From NCBI RefSeq assembly GCF_011947225.1, contig NZ_JAATVW010000002.1, positions 411,322 to 475,321 on the forward strand: DNA of 64,000 bases, read 5' to 3'. The first letter of the stretch is position 1, and every line of letters starts with the position of its first letter. The DNA comes from Planosporangium flavigriseum (GTDB lineage: Bacteria; Actinomycetota; Actinomycetes; Mycobacteriales; Micromonosporaceae). Positions 1-8,751 of this stretch are shown one piece after another. The notes below the pieces were generated by a model. The model did no database searches. It was not told the origin of the DNA and saw only the letters and a list, made by a program, of their open reading frames with translations. The translations under genes and the position numbers were made by a program.

Positions 1-680
1 AGTACGTCGAGCTCGAGTCGTTCATCCAAGGACAGCAGCAGATGCCGATTGAACGACGAGTGCGCCGAGGACGCCCCGACCAGCAGACCCTCCACATTGG
101 GCGACACGATCGGGCCACCGGCAGAGAAACTGTACGCGGTGGAGCCGGTCGGTGTCGCGACAATGACCGCGTCCGCGGCGTACTGGACGAACCGGTGCCC
201 CTCCACGTTGATCCCGACCGCCGCCATCCGCTCACCAGGGATGCGGGCCAGGTCGATGTCGTTGAACCCGGTGACCGTGGTTCCGTCCGGCAGCACCGTG
301 GACAGCGCCAGCCGCGACTCGACCCGGTACTCGTGCTCATCGATCGCGGACAGCGCGGCGGGCAGCCGGGGCACGTCGACCTCGGCCAGGAACCCCAGCC
401 GCCCGAGGTTGACTCCGAGGATCGGGGTCTTGTGGCCCTCGGCCAGTCGCATCGTGCGCAGCATCGTCCCGTCACCGCCGAGGCTGACCAGCAACTGCGA
501 GCGATCGACCAGCTCCTCCGGGTCGACCGCGACCGCGCTGCAGTGGATCCGGTCGACCTCCTCGCGCAGCCCGAGCACGGTCACGTTCCGCTCGTGCGCC
601 CAGCTGAGGATCGCGTCGATCGCCGCGGCGGAGTCGCGGCGCGGGTGCAGTACCAGGCCCACCGTCTGCACATGGCCCAT
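1..680 (-). CDS. nadK: NAD kinase (partial, C-terminus beyond left edge)
   Basis: Cytosolic NAD kinase, which phosphorylates NAD to NADP. About 226 codons are present and the C-terminal part runs off the window. The reading frame shows the diagnostic GGDGT nucleotide-binding motif at residues 68-72 and the substrate loop TPTGSTAYSFSAGGP at 177-191. The ATG at 680 was chosen because the first beta strand (GLVLHP) follows within seven residues, as in the family. No ribosome binding site stands out. In many actinobacteria this gene precedes recN, which would lie outside the window. Identification is by motif and is secure. Confidence 0.95.
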   Translation of the reverse strand, partial: MGHVQTVGLVLHPRRDSAAAIDAILSWAHERNVTVLGLREEVDRIHCSAVAVDPEELVDRSQLLVSLGGDGTMLRTMRLAEGHKTPILGVNLGRLGFLAEVDVPRLPAALSAIDEHEYRVESRLALSTVLPDGTTVTGFNDIDLARIPGERMAAVGINVEGHRFVQYAADAVIVATPTGSTAYSFSAGGPIVSPNVEGLLVGASSAHSSFNRHLLLSLDERLELDV

Positions 681-704
681 CCCGTCACTGTACGGCTACC
701 GCTA

Positions 705-1001
705 CTAGCCGTGTGCGTACGAGGGGGCACCTTTGACCTCGAAGCCGACCTCGTCGACAAAGCACCACCACCAGTTCTCGCCTGGCTCGAAGGACTGGAC
801 GATCGGGTGCCCGACGAGGTGGGAGTGCAGCCGAGCGTGCCGGTTGGGCGAGCTGTCGCAGCAGCCGACATGGCCGCAGGTCATGCACAGCCGAAGGTGG
901 ACCCATTCGCTACCGCTCTCCAGACACTCCTGGCAGCCTTCGGCTGCGGGCGTGACGTCGCGGCGGACCTCGCCGAGATGCGGGCAGGCTGGCATCGTCA
1001 T
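705..1001 (-). CDS. UBP-type zinc finger protein
   Basis: A 98-residue protein that is essentially one UBP-type zinc finger (the ubiquitin-C-terminus-binding fold of eukaryotic USPs). Cys and His ligands are seen in CPHL near the start, the central EGCQEC and LCMTCGHVGCCDSS segments, and the HARLHSHLVGHP helix. It lies 24 bp upstream of nadK on the same strand and diverges from the exonuclease III gene. Bacteria lack ubiquitin, so the ligand is unknown; a role as a general peptide or zinc module is inference. The ATG at 1001 has a weak purine-rich stretch upstream (TAGGGCG). Confidence 0.85.
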   Translation of the reverse strand: MTMPACPHLGEVRRDVTPAAEGCQECLESGSEWVHLRLCMTCGHVGCCDSSPNRHARLHSHLVGHPIVQSFEPGENWWWCFVDEVGFEVKGAPSYAHG

Positions 1002-1082
1002 GGCGGCGCCCTACCCGTGCTCGTGGAAAATTTTCGGGTTAGCGCCCGGAAATGTCGCCACGATCATGGGAAGAAGGAACGC

Positions 1083-1853
1083 ATGCGCCTCGCCACGTGG
1101 AACGTCAACTCCGTACGGGCCCGCCTGCCCCGACTCCTGGAATGGCTGGCGGCGACCAAGCCGGACGTCGTCTGCCTGCAGGAGACCAAGTGCTCCGCCG
1201 ACGCCTTCCCGAGCGGGGAGGTCGCCGAACTCGGGTACGCCGCGTCCGTCCACGGCATCGGCCAGTGGAACGGAGTCGCCCTGCTGTCGCGGGTCGGCCT
1301 CGACGACGTGACGCGCGGTTTCCCTGGTGAACCCGGCTTCCCCGAGCCGGAGGCGCGCGCGATCTCCGCGACCTGCGACGGGGTACGGGTCTGGTCGGTG
1401 TACGTGCCGAACGGGCGCACCCCGGAATCCCCGCATTACGCGTACAAGCTCGCCTGGCTGGAGGGGTTACGCGAGACGTTGGCCGCGGATCTCGCGGGCG
1501 GGCGGCCGCTCGCGGTGTGTGGTGACTTCAACGTCGCGCCGACCGACTCCGACGTGTGGGACCCTGCCCTCTTCGTCGGTTCGACGCATGTGACGCCGCC
1601 CGAACGACAGGCGCTGGCCAATATCCGCTCGCTCGGCCTGATCGATGTGGTGCCGCGCCCGATGAAGGGCGACAACCCGTTCACGTACTGGGACTACCGG
1701 GCCGGCATGTTCCACCAGGACAAGGGCATGCGCATCGACCTGGTCTACGTCACCGACGACCTGGCCGGTCAGGTGCGGTCGGCGTACATCGACCGGGAGG
1801 CCCGCAAGGGCAAGGGGCCCTCCGATCACGCACCCATCGTGGTTGATTTCTGA
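1083..1853 (+). CDS. xthA: Exodeoxyribonuclease III
   Basis: A 256-aa exonuclease III/AP endonuclease that cleaves DNA 5' of abasic sites and trims blocked 3' ends in base-excision repair. Endonuclease/exonuclease/phosphatase-fold motifs are in order: TWNVNSVRARL near the start, VCLQETK (catalytic Glu), GDFNVAP (Asp and Asn) and the terminal SDHAPIVVDF (Asp-His). The ATG at 1083 follows an AAGAAGGAA ribosome binding site at 1071-1079. The reading frame is open for another 1 kb upstream, but that part is antisense to nadK and the zinc-finger gene. A strong hairpin terminator follows 30 bp after the stop. Confidence 0.97.
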   Translation: MRLATWNVNSVRARLPRLLEWLAATKPDVVCLQETKCSADAFPSGEVAELGYAASVHGIGQWNGVALLSRVGLDDVTRGFPGEPGFPEPEARAISATCDGVRVWSVYVPNGRTPESPHYAYKLAWLEGLRETLAADLAGGRPLAVCGDFNVAPTDSDVWDPALFVGSTHVTPPERQALANIRSLGLIDVVPRPMKGDNPFTYWDYRAGMFHQDKGMRIDLVYVTDDLAGQVRSAYIDREARKGKGPSDHAPIVVDF

Positions 1854-1881
1854 CGCACGACCCTACTTCTTGACCTCGAAA

Positions 1882-1911
1882 CCCGCTCAGCGGAGCGATC
1901 CGCTGAGCGGG
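1882..1911 (+). terminator. Hairpin terminator after xthA
   Basis: Perfect 13-bp inverted repeat (CCCGCTCAGCGGA with its complement) around a GCGA tetraloop, 28 bp after the xthA stop. There is no long T run, which is common for high-GC actinobacterial terminators. Confidence 0.85.
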
Positions 1912-2002
1912 CCCTTCCCTACGCCCTTCGGTAGGGACAAGATCAGGCATCTGTACGCATGCCGATGAATCCCCCTGGCATGCGCCTGACAGGGAGGGTC
2001 GC

Positions 2003-3622
2003 GTGAAGGAAAAGAAGCCAGGTTTACGGACGAGCAGGATCCTCGTCTTCAGCACCGCCGCCGCCATGGCCGCCACGAGCGCCGGATCGGCCGCGTGGGC
2101 AGACCCCGCTTCGGCGACGGACAAGCCGAGCGTCCGGTGGGAGACGTGCACCAACGCCAGGCTGATCCAGGCCGGCGCGGAATGTGGGTTCGTGTCCGTC
2201 CCGCTCGACTACAGCAACCCGAACGGCAAGAAGATCGAACTCGCGGTGTCGCGGATCAAGCACAAGACTCCGGACTCGACGTACCAGGGCATCGCGCTGG
2301 TCAACCCGGGCGGCCCCGGCGGTTCGGGCCTCACCCTCTCCCGGCTCGGCCAGTTCATCCCCAACGGCGCCGGTGAGTCCTACGACTGGATCGGCTTCGA
2401 CCCGCGCGGCGTCGGCTCGAGCAAGCCGGCGATCTCGTGCCTGCCCGACTACATGAGCCCGAACCGGCCCGACTACATCCCGTGGAACTCCTCGCTCGAG
2501 AAGACGTGGCTGGAGCGGTCGAAGTCGTACGCGGACGCGTGCCGCAAGAACGACAGCATCGGGCTGCTCAACCACATGACCACGGTCGACGCGGTCATGG
2601 ACCTGGACAGCATCCGCACGGCGTTCGGCGAGCAGCAGATCAACTACTACGGCTTCTCGTACGGCACGTACCTGGGCCAGGTCTACTCCACCATGTACCC
2701 GAACCGCATGCGGCGGATGGTCCTCGACGGCAACGTCGACCCGCGCAAGGTGTGGTACCAGGCCAACCTCGACCAGGACGTGGCGTTCGAGCGCAACGTC
2801 AAGATCTGGTTCGGCTGGGTGGCGAAGTACGACAGCGTCTACCACCTCGGCGCGAGCGCGCAGGCGGTCGAGGCGCGCTGGTACGCCGAGCAGACCAAGC
2901 TGCGCGTGCAGCCGGCCGGTGGCGTCGTCGGTCCCGACGAGTGGACCGACATCTTCCTGCAGGCCGGGTACTACCAGGTCACCTGGCCCGACCTGGGCGA
3001 TCTCTTCGCGAACTGGGTGCGCAACGGCGACCCGAAGCCGCTCATCCAGGCGTACCAGGACACCGACTCGCCGGGCGACGACAACGGGTACGCGGTCTAC
3101 AACGCCGTGCAGTGCACAGACGTGCAGTGGCCCAAGAGCTGGGACCAGTGGCGGCGCGACAACTGGAAGACGTTCGCGAAGGCGCCGTTCGAGACCTGGG
3201 GCAACGCCTGGTTCAACGCGCCGTGCCTGTACTGGCCGGCGAAGGCGCAGCAGCCGGTGAACGTCGACGGCCGTAAGGTCGCCGGCGCCCTGCTCATCAG
3301 CGAGACGCTGGACGCGGCGACGCCGTTCGAGGGCAGCCTGGAGGTGCGCCGGCGGTTCCCGAACGCGGTGCTGATCGCGGAGCCGGGCGGCACCACCCAC
3401 TCCGGCAGCCTCGGTGGCAACGCCTGCGTCGACAACCAGATCGCCGACTACCTGGCTACCGGCAAGCTGCCGACGCGCAAGGCCGGCGACGGTCCGGACA
3501 CTACCTGCGACCCGCTACCTGCGCCGGAGCCGAACCCGACGGTGTCGTCCGCGGCGTCGACGATGTCGGCCCTGGCGGTCCCGGCCCGACCCGACCGGCT
3601 GCTGCCGCTCGGCCGCCGGTAG
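2003..3622 (+). CDS. Secreted alpha/beta hydrolase, tripeptidyl aminopeptidase (TAP/SlpD-E) family
   Basis: A 539-aa exported serine peptidase of the prolyl/tripeptidyl aminopeptidase type that would release N-terminal peptides from extracellular protein. A Sec-type signal peptide occupies residues 1 to about 33 (basic start, hydrophobic core, SAAWA). The oxyanion motif NPGGPGGSG is at 101-109, the nucleophile elbow GFSYG at 217-221 (Ser219), and the C-terminal TAP-like domain carries SETLDAATP (Asp) and GGTTHSGSL (His). The GTG start at 2003 sits 5 nt after AGGGAGGG. It stands alone between two terminators. The exact peptide specificity cannot be read from sequence. Confidence 0.92.
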   Translation: MKEKKPGLRTSRILVFSTAAAMAATSAGSAAWADPASATDKPSVRWETCTNARLIQAGAECGFVSVPLDYSNPNGKKIELAVSRIKHKTPDSTYQGIALVNPGGPGGSGLTLSRLGQFIPNGAGESYDWIGFDPRGVGSSKPAISCLPDYMSPNRPDYIPWNSSLEKTWLERSKSYADACRKNDSIGLLNHMTTVDAVMDLDSIRTAFGEQQINYYGFSYGTYLGQVYSTMYPNRMRRMVLDGNVDPRKVWYQANLDQDVAFERNVKIWFGWVAKYDSVYHLGASAQAVEARWYAEQTKLRVQPAGGVVGPDEWTDIFLQAGYYQVTWPDLGDLFANWVRNGDPKPLIQAYQDTDSPGDDNGYAVYNAVQCTDVQWPKSWDQWRRDNWKTFAKAPFETWGNAWFNAPCLYWPAKAQQPVNVDGRKVAGALLISETLDAATPFEGSLEVRRRFPNAVLIAEPGGTTHSGSLGGNACVDNQIADYLATGKLPTRKAGDGPDTTCDPLPAPEPNPTVSSAASTMSALAVPARPDRLLPLGRR

Positions 3623-3634
3623 CGAAATCCCACG

Positions 3635-3686
3635 ATGATCGCGGAGACTTTTCCGTGTCAGCGAACGGAAAAGTCCCCGCGATCAT
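3635..3686. terminator. Bidirectional terminator between convergent genes
   Basis: Long inverted repeat: ATGATCGCGGAGACTTTTCC pairs with the segment ending CCCGCGATCAT, with one mismatch and a loop of about 9 nt. It lies between the stop of the hydrolase gene (plus strand) and the stop of the PhoX gene (minus strand), so it can serve both. Confidence 0.85.
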
Positions 3687-3689
3687 GAA

Positions 3690-5813
3690 TCAGGAGCCGA
3701 CCGGGCGGCCGTCCAGGCGCCACGACACGACCACCGCCGGCTTGGCGAAGTCCCCGTCCGGCCAGGTAGACGCCGGGTTCTCCACCCTCGCCCCGTCGAC
3801 CTCGCCCGGGTGCTGGACGTTGACGAACACCGACCGGCCGTCGCCGGTGATGAACGGCCCGCAGGTCTCCGCGCCGTAGGGCACGGTCAGGAACTGCTTG
3901 ACGTGCCCGCGCTCCGGGCCCGCCAGCGGTACGGCGAACAGGCCGTCGTTGGAGCCGAGCTGGTTGCCGTCCGTGGAGATCCACAGGTTGCCGGCGCCGT
4001 CGAAGGTGACGTTGTCCGGGCAGGAGATCGGCGACACCTTGCTCTTGTCGTACCCGGCGAAGTAGGTGTTCGGGTCCTTCGGGTCGCCGCAGACCAGCAG
4101 CAGGTCCCAGCTGAACGACTCGGCGCCGTTGTCGCCGCCGGCCTCGGTGATCTCCACGATGTGGCCGTGCTTGTTGGCGTTGCGCGGGTTGGCCTCGTCG
4201 GCTGCGGCCTTGCCGGCGGTGCCGCGCTGGGTGTTGTTGGTCAGCGCCGCGTACACCTTGCCGGTCTTCGGGTTGACCTCGACGTCCTCGGGCCGGTCCA
4301 TCTTGGTCGCGCCCATCTTGTCGGCGGCGAGCCGGGTGAAGACCAGCACCTCTTCGACCGACATCCCGGGCACGAGCGACCGGTTGCCCCGCACCAGCGG
4401 GATCCAGCTGCCGCGCCCATTGAACGCGCCGTCGCTGGGTAGCTTGCCGCTGCCGTCGATCTCCGACGCGCTCGTGTACTCGAACTTCGCGACGTACAGC
4501 GTGCCGGACTCCAGCAGCGTCATGTTGTGCCTGCGGGCCTGCTCGGAGCGCCCCCGGTCCATCCGCTTGTCGGAGACGAACTTGTACAGGTAGTCGAACC
4601 GCTCGTCGTCACCCATGTACGCGACGGCCCGGTCGTCCTTCGCCACGGCGATCGTCGCGCCCTCGTGCTTGAAGCGGCCCAGGGCGGTGTGCTTGCGCGG
4701 CGTCGAGCCGGGCGTGTACGGGTCGATCTCGACGACCCAGCCGAAACGGTGCGCCTCGTTGGGGTTGGCCGCCAGGTCGAACCGGGTGTCGGCCCGCTCC
4801 CACTTACGGCTGCCCGACGGGTACCGCTTGGTGGTGTCGATGCCGTAGCGGGCCAGCCCCGGCTTGATCGCCTCCGGCGCCTGGTCGCCGCCGACGAAGT
4901 ACTGGTTGAAGTTCTCCTCGCCGGAGAGCACCGTGCCCCACGGCGTGGTGCCGCCGGCGCAGTTGTTGAGCGTACCGATGACGGTCGTTCCGCTCGGGTC
5001 GGCCTTCGTCTGCAGCAACGGCGAGCCGGCCGCCGGACCGTCCATAATGAACTTGGTCTCCAGGGCCGTGATCCGGCGGTTGTACCGGCGGCCACCCTCG
5101 TTGACCGGCCGCCACTCGCCGGTGCGGCCGACCCGCTCGATCTCCACCACGCTCAGCCCGTGCGCGGCCATCGCGATCTTCACCTGGTCGACGGTGAGGG
5201 CGTCGTGCGACGTGAAGCCCGGGAACATCAGCTCCTCGTTGGTGTACTCGTGGTTGACCACGAGGAGCGCCCGGTCACCACGCCGGTCCAGCGGCAGCAC
5301 GGTCAGGTAGTCGTTGTTGTACCCGAACTGCTTGAGCTGGGCCTGCCAGGTCTGCTTGTGCACGCCGAACGCGGGCGCGCCGGGAACGACCGCGTCACCC
5401 CAGCGGATCACGACGGCAGAGTCGTAGCCGTTGGGTACGACCAGCGCGTCCAACTGGTTGGGCGGAATGGGCTTGAAGGTGAGCGCGCCGCTGGCTGCGG
5501 CCGGAGCGGCAGCCATATCGGCGTCCGGCACCTCGGGCTCCGCCTCGGGGCCGGCGAACGCCGGGCTCACCGCGCCCGCGAGGCCGGTGCCGGCGGCGCC
5601 GACGACCAGCGCGCCGAGCGCGCCCGCGCGGACCAGGCCGCGCCTGGTCAGACCGGTCGAGATGATGTCACCCAGGTACTCGTTGTCAGACCCGTTCGGT
5701 ACGGGGTGATCGCACGCGTTACCGCACCGGTACTGGCACGTCATGGCGCTGCGTCCGGTATGACCGCGCTGCGCTGTGCCGATGACGGGAAGTAGCCTCC
5801 GGAAATCTGGCAT
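3690..5813 (-). CDS. Tat-exported PhoX-type phosphatase (DUF839)
   Basis: A 707-aa protein of the PhoX/DUF839 beta-propeller family: calcium- and iron-dependent alkaline phosphatases exported folded by the Tat pathway, used for phosphate scavenging. The twin-arginine region TRRGLVRAGALGALVVG lies near residues 55-71 and is followed by an Ala-rich core ending SPAFA. Family landmarks include EENFNQYF, ERFDYLYKF, DRPEDVEVNPKTGKVY and the late CPDNVTFDGAGNLW. The ATG at 5813 has a good ribosome binding site (AAGGAAGGG). An internal ATG at 5744 (MTCQYRCGNAC) is the alternative. The segment before the Tat signal holds a C-x3-C-x3-C cluster, which is unusual. It shares a terminator with the convergent hydrolase gene. 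Confidence 0.9.
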   Translation of the reverse strand: MPDFRRLLPVIGTAQRGHTGRSAMTCQYRCGNACDHPVPNGSDNEYLGDIISTGLTRRGLVRAGALGALVVGAAGTGLAGAVSPAFAGPEAEPEVPDADMAAAPAAASGALTFKPIPPNQLDALVVPNGYDSAVVIRWGDAVVPGAPAFGVHKQTWQAQLKQFGYNNDYLTVLPLDRRGDRALLVVNHEYTNEELMFPGFTSHDALTVDQVKIAMAAHGLSVVEIERVGRTGEWRPVNEGGRRYNRRITALETKFIMDGPAAGSPLLQTKADPSGTTVIGTLNNCAGGTTPWGTVLSGEENFNQYFVGGDQAPEAIKPGLARYGIDTTKRYPSGSRKWERADTRFDLAANPNEAHRFGWVVEIDPYTPGSTPRKHTALGRFKHEGATIAVAKDDRAVAYMGDDERFDYLYKFVSDKRMDRGRSEQARRHNMTLLESGTLYVAKFEYTSASEIDGSGKLPSDGAFNGRGSWIPLVRGNRSLVPGMSVEEVLVFTRLAADKMGATKMDRPEDVEVNPKTGKVYAALTNNTQRGTAGKAAADEANPRNANKHGHIVEITEAGGDNGAESFSWDLLLVCGDPKDPNTYFAGYDKSKVSPISCPDNVTFDGAGNLWISTDGNQLGSNDGLFAVPLAGPERGHVKQFLTVPYGAETCGPFITGDGRSVFVNVQHPGEVDGARVENPASTWPDGDFAKPAVVVSWRLDGRPVGS

Positions 5814-5993
5814 GGACCCTTCCTTACGGGGCTCGGGAGTGTGCCTAGCCGGACGCTAGGAGCCCACCATGACCATCAGCAAGCAGCTTTATCGATATGA
5901 CGTGAACATTCAATCGGCAGGGCCGCGGCCTGCTCGGCCGCCGGCACCGGGCACCCAAACCCGCGAAAACCAGGACATTCAGTCACTCTTGCG

Positions 5994-6240
5994 GTGCTGG
6001 CCGAACAGGTAGATCTGAGCGTGCGAACGTTCACCCGCCGCTTCCGGCAGGAGGCCGGTCTCCGCCCGACCGGTGCCCGCTCCAGCAACAACAGACCAGG
6101 CGCGCCAGACCTGGAGACCGCCGATCTCGGCGGCGACCAGATCGCCCAGGCGGGCCGATTTTCGGCACCGCGACCTCGACTGAGAGCGCCGGCACCTGCG
6201 GTTGGAGTCGCAGCGGCGGCCCACCGGCGCACCGTCGCGG
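5994..6240 (+). pseudogene. Eroded GlxA/AraC-family regulator (C-terminal HTH remnant)
   Basis: The frame starting at 5994 reads LAEQVDLSVRTFTRRFRQEAG, the first helix-turn-helix of GlxA/FtrA-type AraC regulators. The following sequence keeps recognisable pieces of the second HTH (DLETADLGGDQIA, AVGVAAAAHRRT), but out of register and with family residues lost; part of the normal helix (LQQQQTRRARP-like) appears in another frame. No N-terminal amidase-like domain is visible upstream. It is therefore a decayed 3' fragment, not a gene. The rest of the 594-bp interval 5814-6407 holds no supportable gene. Confidence 0.65.
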
Positions 6241-6407
6241 ACGCGTCCCATGGCGACAGCCGGTCTACTGCGGCCCCCTCCGTCACCGGTGGTAGTTGGC
6301 GCAGCATACGGGCGTGACTGGAGCCACGGGGGTTCCCTCCAACTGGCAAATAACCGTTACCGTGTACCCCGCAAGTTGGTCACTGGAGTGTTTCTGATGG
6401 GAGGGCG

Positions 6408-7877
6408 ATGCCCGCCGGTTCGCATCCCCCGGGTCGTGACCGCGTCGAACGGCGCTCCGGTCCCGTGTTCACCTCGGGAACGGTTTTCCCGTCAGGACCC
6501 ACGAGTGGGGGCTCCCAGTCACCGGCGCCCGCCTGGCCGGGCTCGGTCGCGGGCGCGGGCGCGCCGATGGCACCGAGTCGGCCGCCGGCCGCTCAGCCCC
6601 CGTTCGCTTCGGCCGCGCCGCTCCCCCCGCGACCGCCAGCCGCGAACGCGGCCCCACCCGCGAACACCCGTCCGCCCGCGAACACCCGCCCGGCCGCGAA
6701 CAAGCCGCCAACCGGCACGGCCAAGCCGCAGACCGCGGCGCAGCAGCCAGAGAAGAAGCGGCGCGGCGACCCGTGGTGGGCGAAGCTACTGGTCATCACC
6801 GGCGCGCTGCTGATGCTGTTCAGTGGGACCGCCATCGCCGGGGTCACGGTGCTGCTCGACCGCTACACCGGCTCGGTCAACCAGCAGAGCCTGCTCGGCT
6901 CGGAGGCGATCGCCTCCGGCACCTCGATTGACGGCCCGCTGACCCTGCTGCTCGTCGGCATCGACGAGCGGCCCGGTGAGAACGCCGAGGGTTCGCGCGC
7001 CGACTCGATCATCATGGTCCACATCACCGCCAACCACGACGCCGCCTATCTGATGTCGATCCCGCGCGACTCGCGGGTGCAGATCCCACCGTTCCCGAAG
7101 AGCCGCTACCCCGGCGGGACCGACAAGATCAACTCGGCGTTCTTCTTCGGCAGCCAGAACGGTGGCGGGCGCGCGGGTGGCTTCGAACTCCTGGCGCTGA
7201 CCATCAAGAAGCTGACCGGCGTGACGTTCAACGCCGGTGCGATCGTCAACTTCTCCGGGTTCCAGGCGGTGACCAGGGCCCTCGGCGGCGTGCACATGTG
7301 CATCGACGAGACGGTGACCTCCATCCACATCGGCCACGACTCGCGCGGCAACACCAAGCCGCCGTTCCGGATGGGCCCGGACCTCCGGCCGATCCCGATT
7401 CCCGGCGTGAAGCCGTACGTGTACAACCCGGGCTGCCGCGACCTGGCCGACTGGGAGGCCCTGGACTACGTGCGCCAGCGCGAGCTCATCCCGGACGGCG
7501 ACTACGGCCGCCAGCGTCACCAGCAGCAGTTCGTCAAGGCGCTTGCGCAGAAGACGCTCAGCGCGGGAGTGGTGACCAACCCGAAGAAGCTGGACAGCGT
7601 TCTGCGCGCCGCCGGCCAGGCGCTGACGGTCGACAGTGGCCGCTTCGCCCTGAGCGACTGGCTGTTCACGCTCAAGGACATCAACCCGGACAACGTCACC
7701 ATGATCAAGACGAACGCCGGCAACTTCCACTCCGAGACCATCAACGGGATGGCGTTCGAGACGCTCGACGCCACCAGTCTGGAACTGTTCCGCGCGGTGC
7801 GCGAGGACAACGTCGGCTACTTCGTCGCCCAGCACCCCGATTGGGTGAACACCGACAAGGCTGCGGTCGGCGGCTGA
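6408..7877 (+). CDS. LytR-CpsA-Psr (LCP) family cell-wall ligase
   Basis: A 489-aa LCP phosphotransferase, which attaches lipid-linked glycopolymers (arabinogalactan or teichoic-type) to peptidoglycan outside the membrane. A cytoplasmic Pro/Ala-rich tail of about 120 residues is followed by one membrane helix (LLVITGALLMLFSGTAIAGV) and the LCP domain. Family residues include LLVGIDERPGE, ADSIIMVHI, SIPRDSRV, the DKINSAF segment and DYVRQRELIPDGDYGRQRHQQ, whose Arg and Asp residues bind the polyprenyl pyrophosphate. The ATG at 6408 follows GGGAGGG. The gene ends at a strong terminator. Confidence 0.95.
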   Translation: MPAGSHPPGRDRVERRSGPVFTSGTVFPSGPTSGGSQSPAPAWPGSVAGAGAPMAPSRPPAAQPPFASAAPLPPRPPAANAAPPANTRPPANTRPAANKPPTGTAKPQTAAQQPEKKRRGDPWWAKLLVITGALLMLFSGTAIAGVTVLLDRYTGSVNQQSLLGSEAIASGTSIDGPLTLLLVGIDERPGENAEGSRADSIIMVHITANHDAAYLMSIPRDSRVQIPPFPKSRYPGGTDKINSAFFFGSQNGGGRAGGFELLALTIKKLTGVTFNAGAIVNFSGFQAVTRALGGVHMCIDETVTSIHIGHDSRGNTKPPFRMGPDLRPIPIPGVKPYVYNPGCRDLADWEALDYVRQRELIPDGDYGRQRHQQQFVKALAQKTLSAGVVTNPKKLDSVLRAAGQALTVDSGRFALSDWLFTLKDINPDNVTMIKTNAGNFHSETINGMAFETLDATSLELFRAVREDNVGYFVAQHPDWVNTDKAAVGG

Positions 7878-7912
7878 TCCCGGCCGGGGTCAGTCCCGGC
7901 GCCCGCGACCCG

Positions 7913-7944
7913 AACGACCCGGCCGAGATCGGCCGGGTCGTTTT
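7913..7944 (+). terminator. Rho-independent terminator after the LCP gene
   Basis: Perfect 12-bp stem (AACGACCCGGCC / GGCCGGGTCGTT) with a GAGATC loop, followed by a short T run at 7941-7944. Confidence 0.9.
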
Positions 7945-7977
7945 CGTACGCCGGTGGTATCCGTCAGCCGCCTCGGA

Positions 7978-7983
7978 TAGCGT
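7978..7983 (+). promoter_or_regulatory. -10 element TAGCGT, leaderless start
   Basis: TAGCGT fits the actinobacterial TANNNT -10 consensus and ends exactly 6 nt before the GTG at 7990, so transcription should begin at the start codon. No Shine-Dalgarno sequence precedes that GTG. Confidence 0.55.
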
Positions 7984-7989
7984 GACAAT

Positions 7990-8751
7990 GTGCTCGGCCT
8001 GCCCGCAGGCGTACGCGCATGCCTGTTCGACCTCGACGGCGTGCTGACCCCGACCGCCGCGGTGCACGCGGCGGCGTGGAAAGAGCTGTTCGACGACTTC
8101 CTGCGGCAGCGCGCGGCCCGCACCGGGGAAAAATTCAGGCCTTTCGACCCGGTCGCGGACTACGACGAGTACGTCGACGGCAGGCCCCGCGCGGACGGCA
8201 CCCGGTCGTTCCTCGCGTCGCGCAACATCACCCTGCCGGAAGGCGAACCTGATGATCCACCCGACCGGGAGACCATCCAGGGCCTGAGCGCACGCAAGGA
8301 CGCCGCCTTCTCCCGCCGGCTGCACCATGGCGGGGTCGAACCGTACGAAGGATCGGTCCGGTACCTGCAGGCCGCGCGCGACGCCGGCCTGCGCCGCGCG
8401 GTCGTGTCGGCGAGCAAGCACTGCGCCGAGATCCTGCGGACGGCCGGCATCGACGAACTGATCGAAGAGCGGGTGGACGGCATCGTCGCCGCACGGGAAG
8501 GGCTGCGCGGCAAGCCCGCTCCCGACACCTACCTGTACGCGGCCCAACTGCTCGGAGTCGAACCAGCCGCAGCGGCGGTGTTCGAGGACGCGCTGGCCGG
8601 AGTGGAAGCGGGTCGGGCCGGCGGCTTCGGGTACGTGGTCGGCGTGGACAGGGTGGGCCAGTCCGACGCCCTGCGCGCCCACGGCGCGGACGTCGTCGTG
8701 AAGGACCTGGCCGAACTGCTGGACCGCGCGGATCCGGAGGCAGCGAGATGA
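7990..8751 (+). CDS. HAD-family beta-phosphoglucomutase
   Basis: A 253-aa haloacid-dehalogenase phosphatase/mutase of the beta-phosphoglucomutase group, which converts beta-glucose 1-phosphate to glucose 6-phosphate. Motif I is DLDGVLTP (nucleophile Asp14 and Asp16), motif II VVSASKH, motif III GKPAPDTYLYA and motif IV VFEDALAGVEAG. An all-alpha cap lies between motifs I and II. The last codons overlap the ATG of the GH65 gene by 4 nt, so the two are translationally coupled. That pairing is a standard phosphorolytic disaccharide pathway and supports the functional call. Confidence 0.92.
   Translation: MLGLPAGVRACLFDLDGVLTPTAAVHAAAWKELFDDFLRQRAARTGEKFRPFDPVADYDEYVDGRPRADGTRSFLASRNITLPEGEPDDPPDRETIQGLSARKDAAFSRRLHHGGVEPYEGSVRYLQAARDAGLRRAVVSASKHCAEILRTAGIDELIEERVDGIVAAREGLRGKPAPDTYLYAAQLLGVEPAAAAVFEDALAGVEAGRAGGFGYVVGVDRVGQSDALRAHGADVVVKDLAELLDRADPEAAR

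Noticed and set aside
42..1082. A 347-codon in-frame extension upstream of xthA
   Set aside because: It is antisense to nadK and the UBP zinc-finger gene, has no family motif, and a good ribosome binding site precedes the internal ATG at 1083.
5876..6349. A 157-codon minus-strand frame in the gap after the phosphatase gene
   Set aside because: No motif or ribosome binding site; it runs antisense to the AraC remnant.
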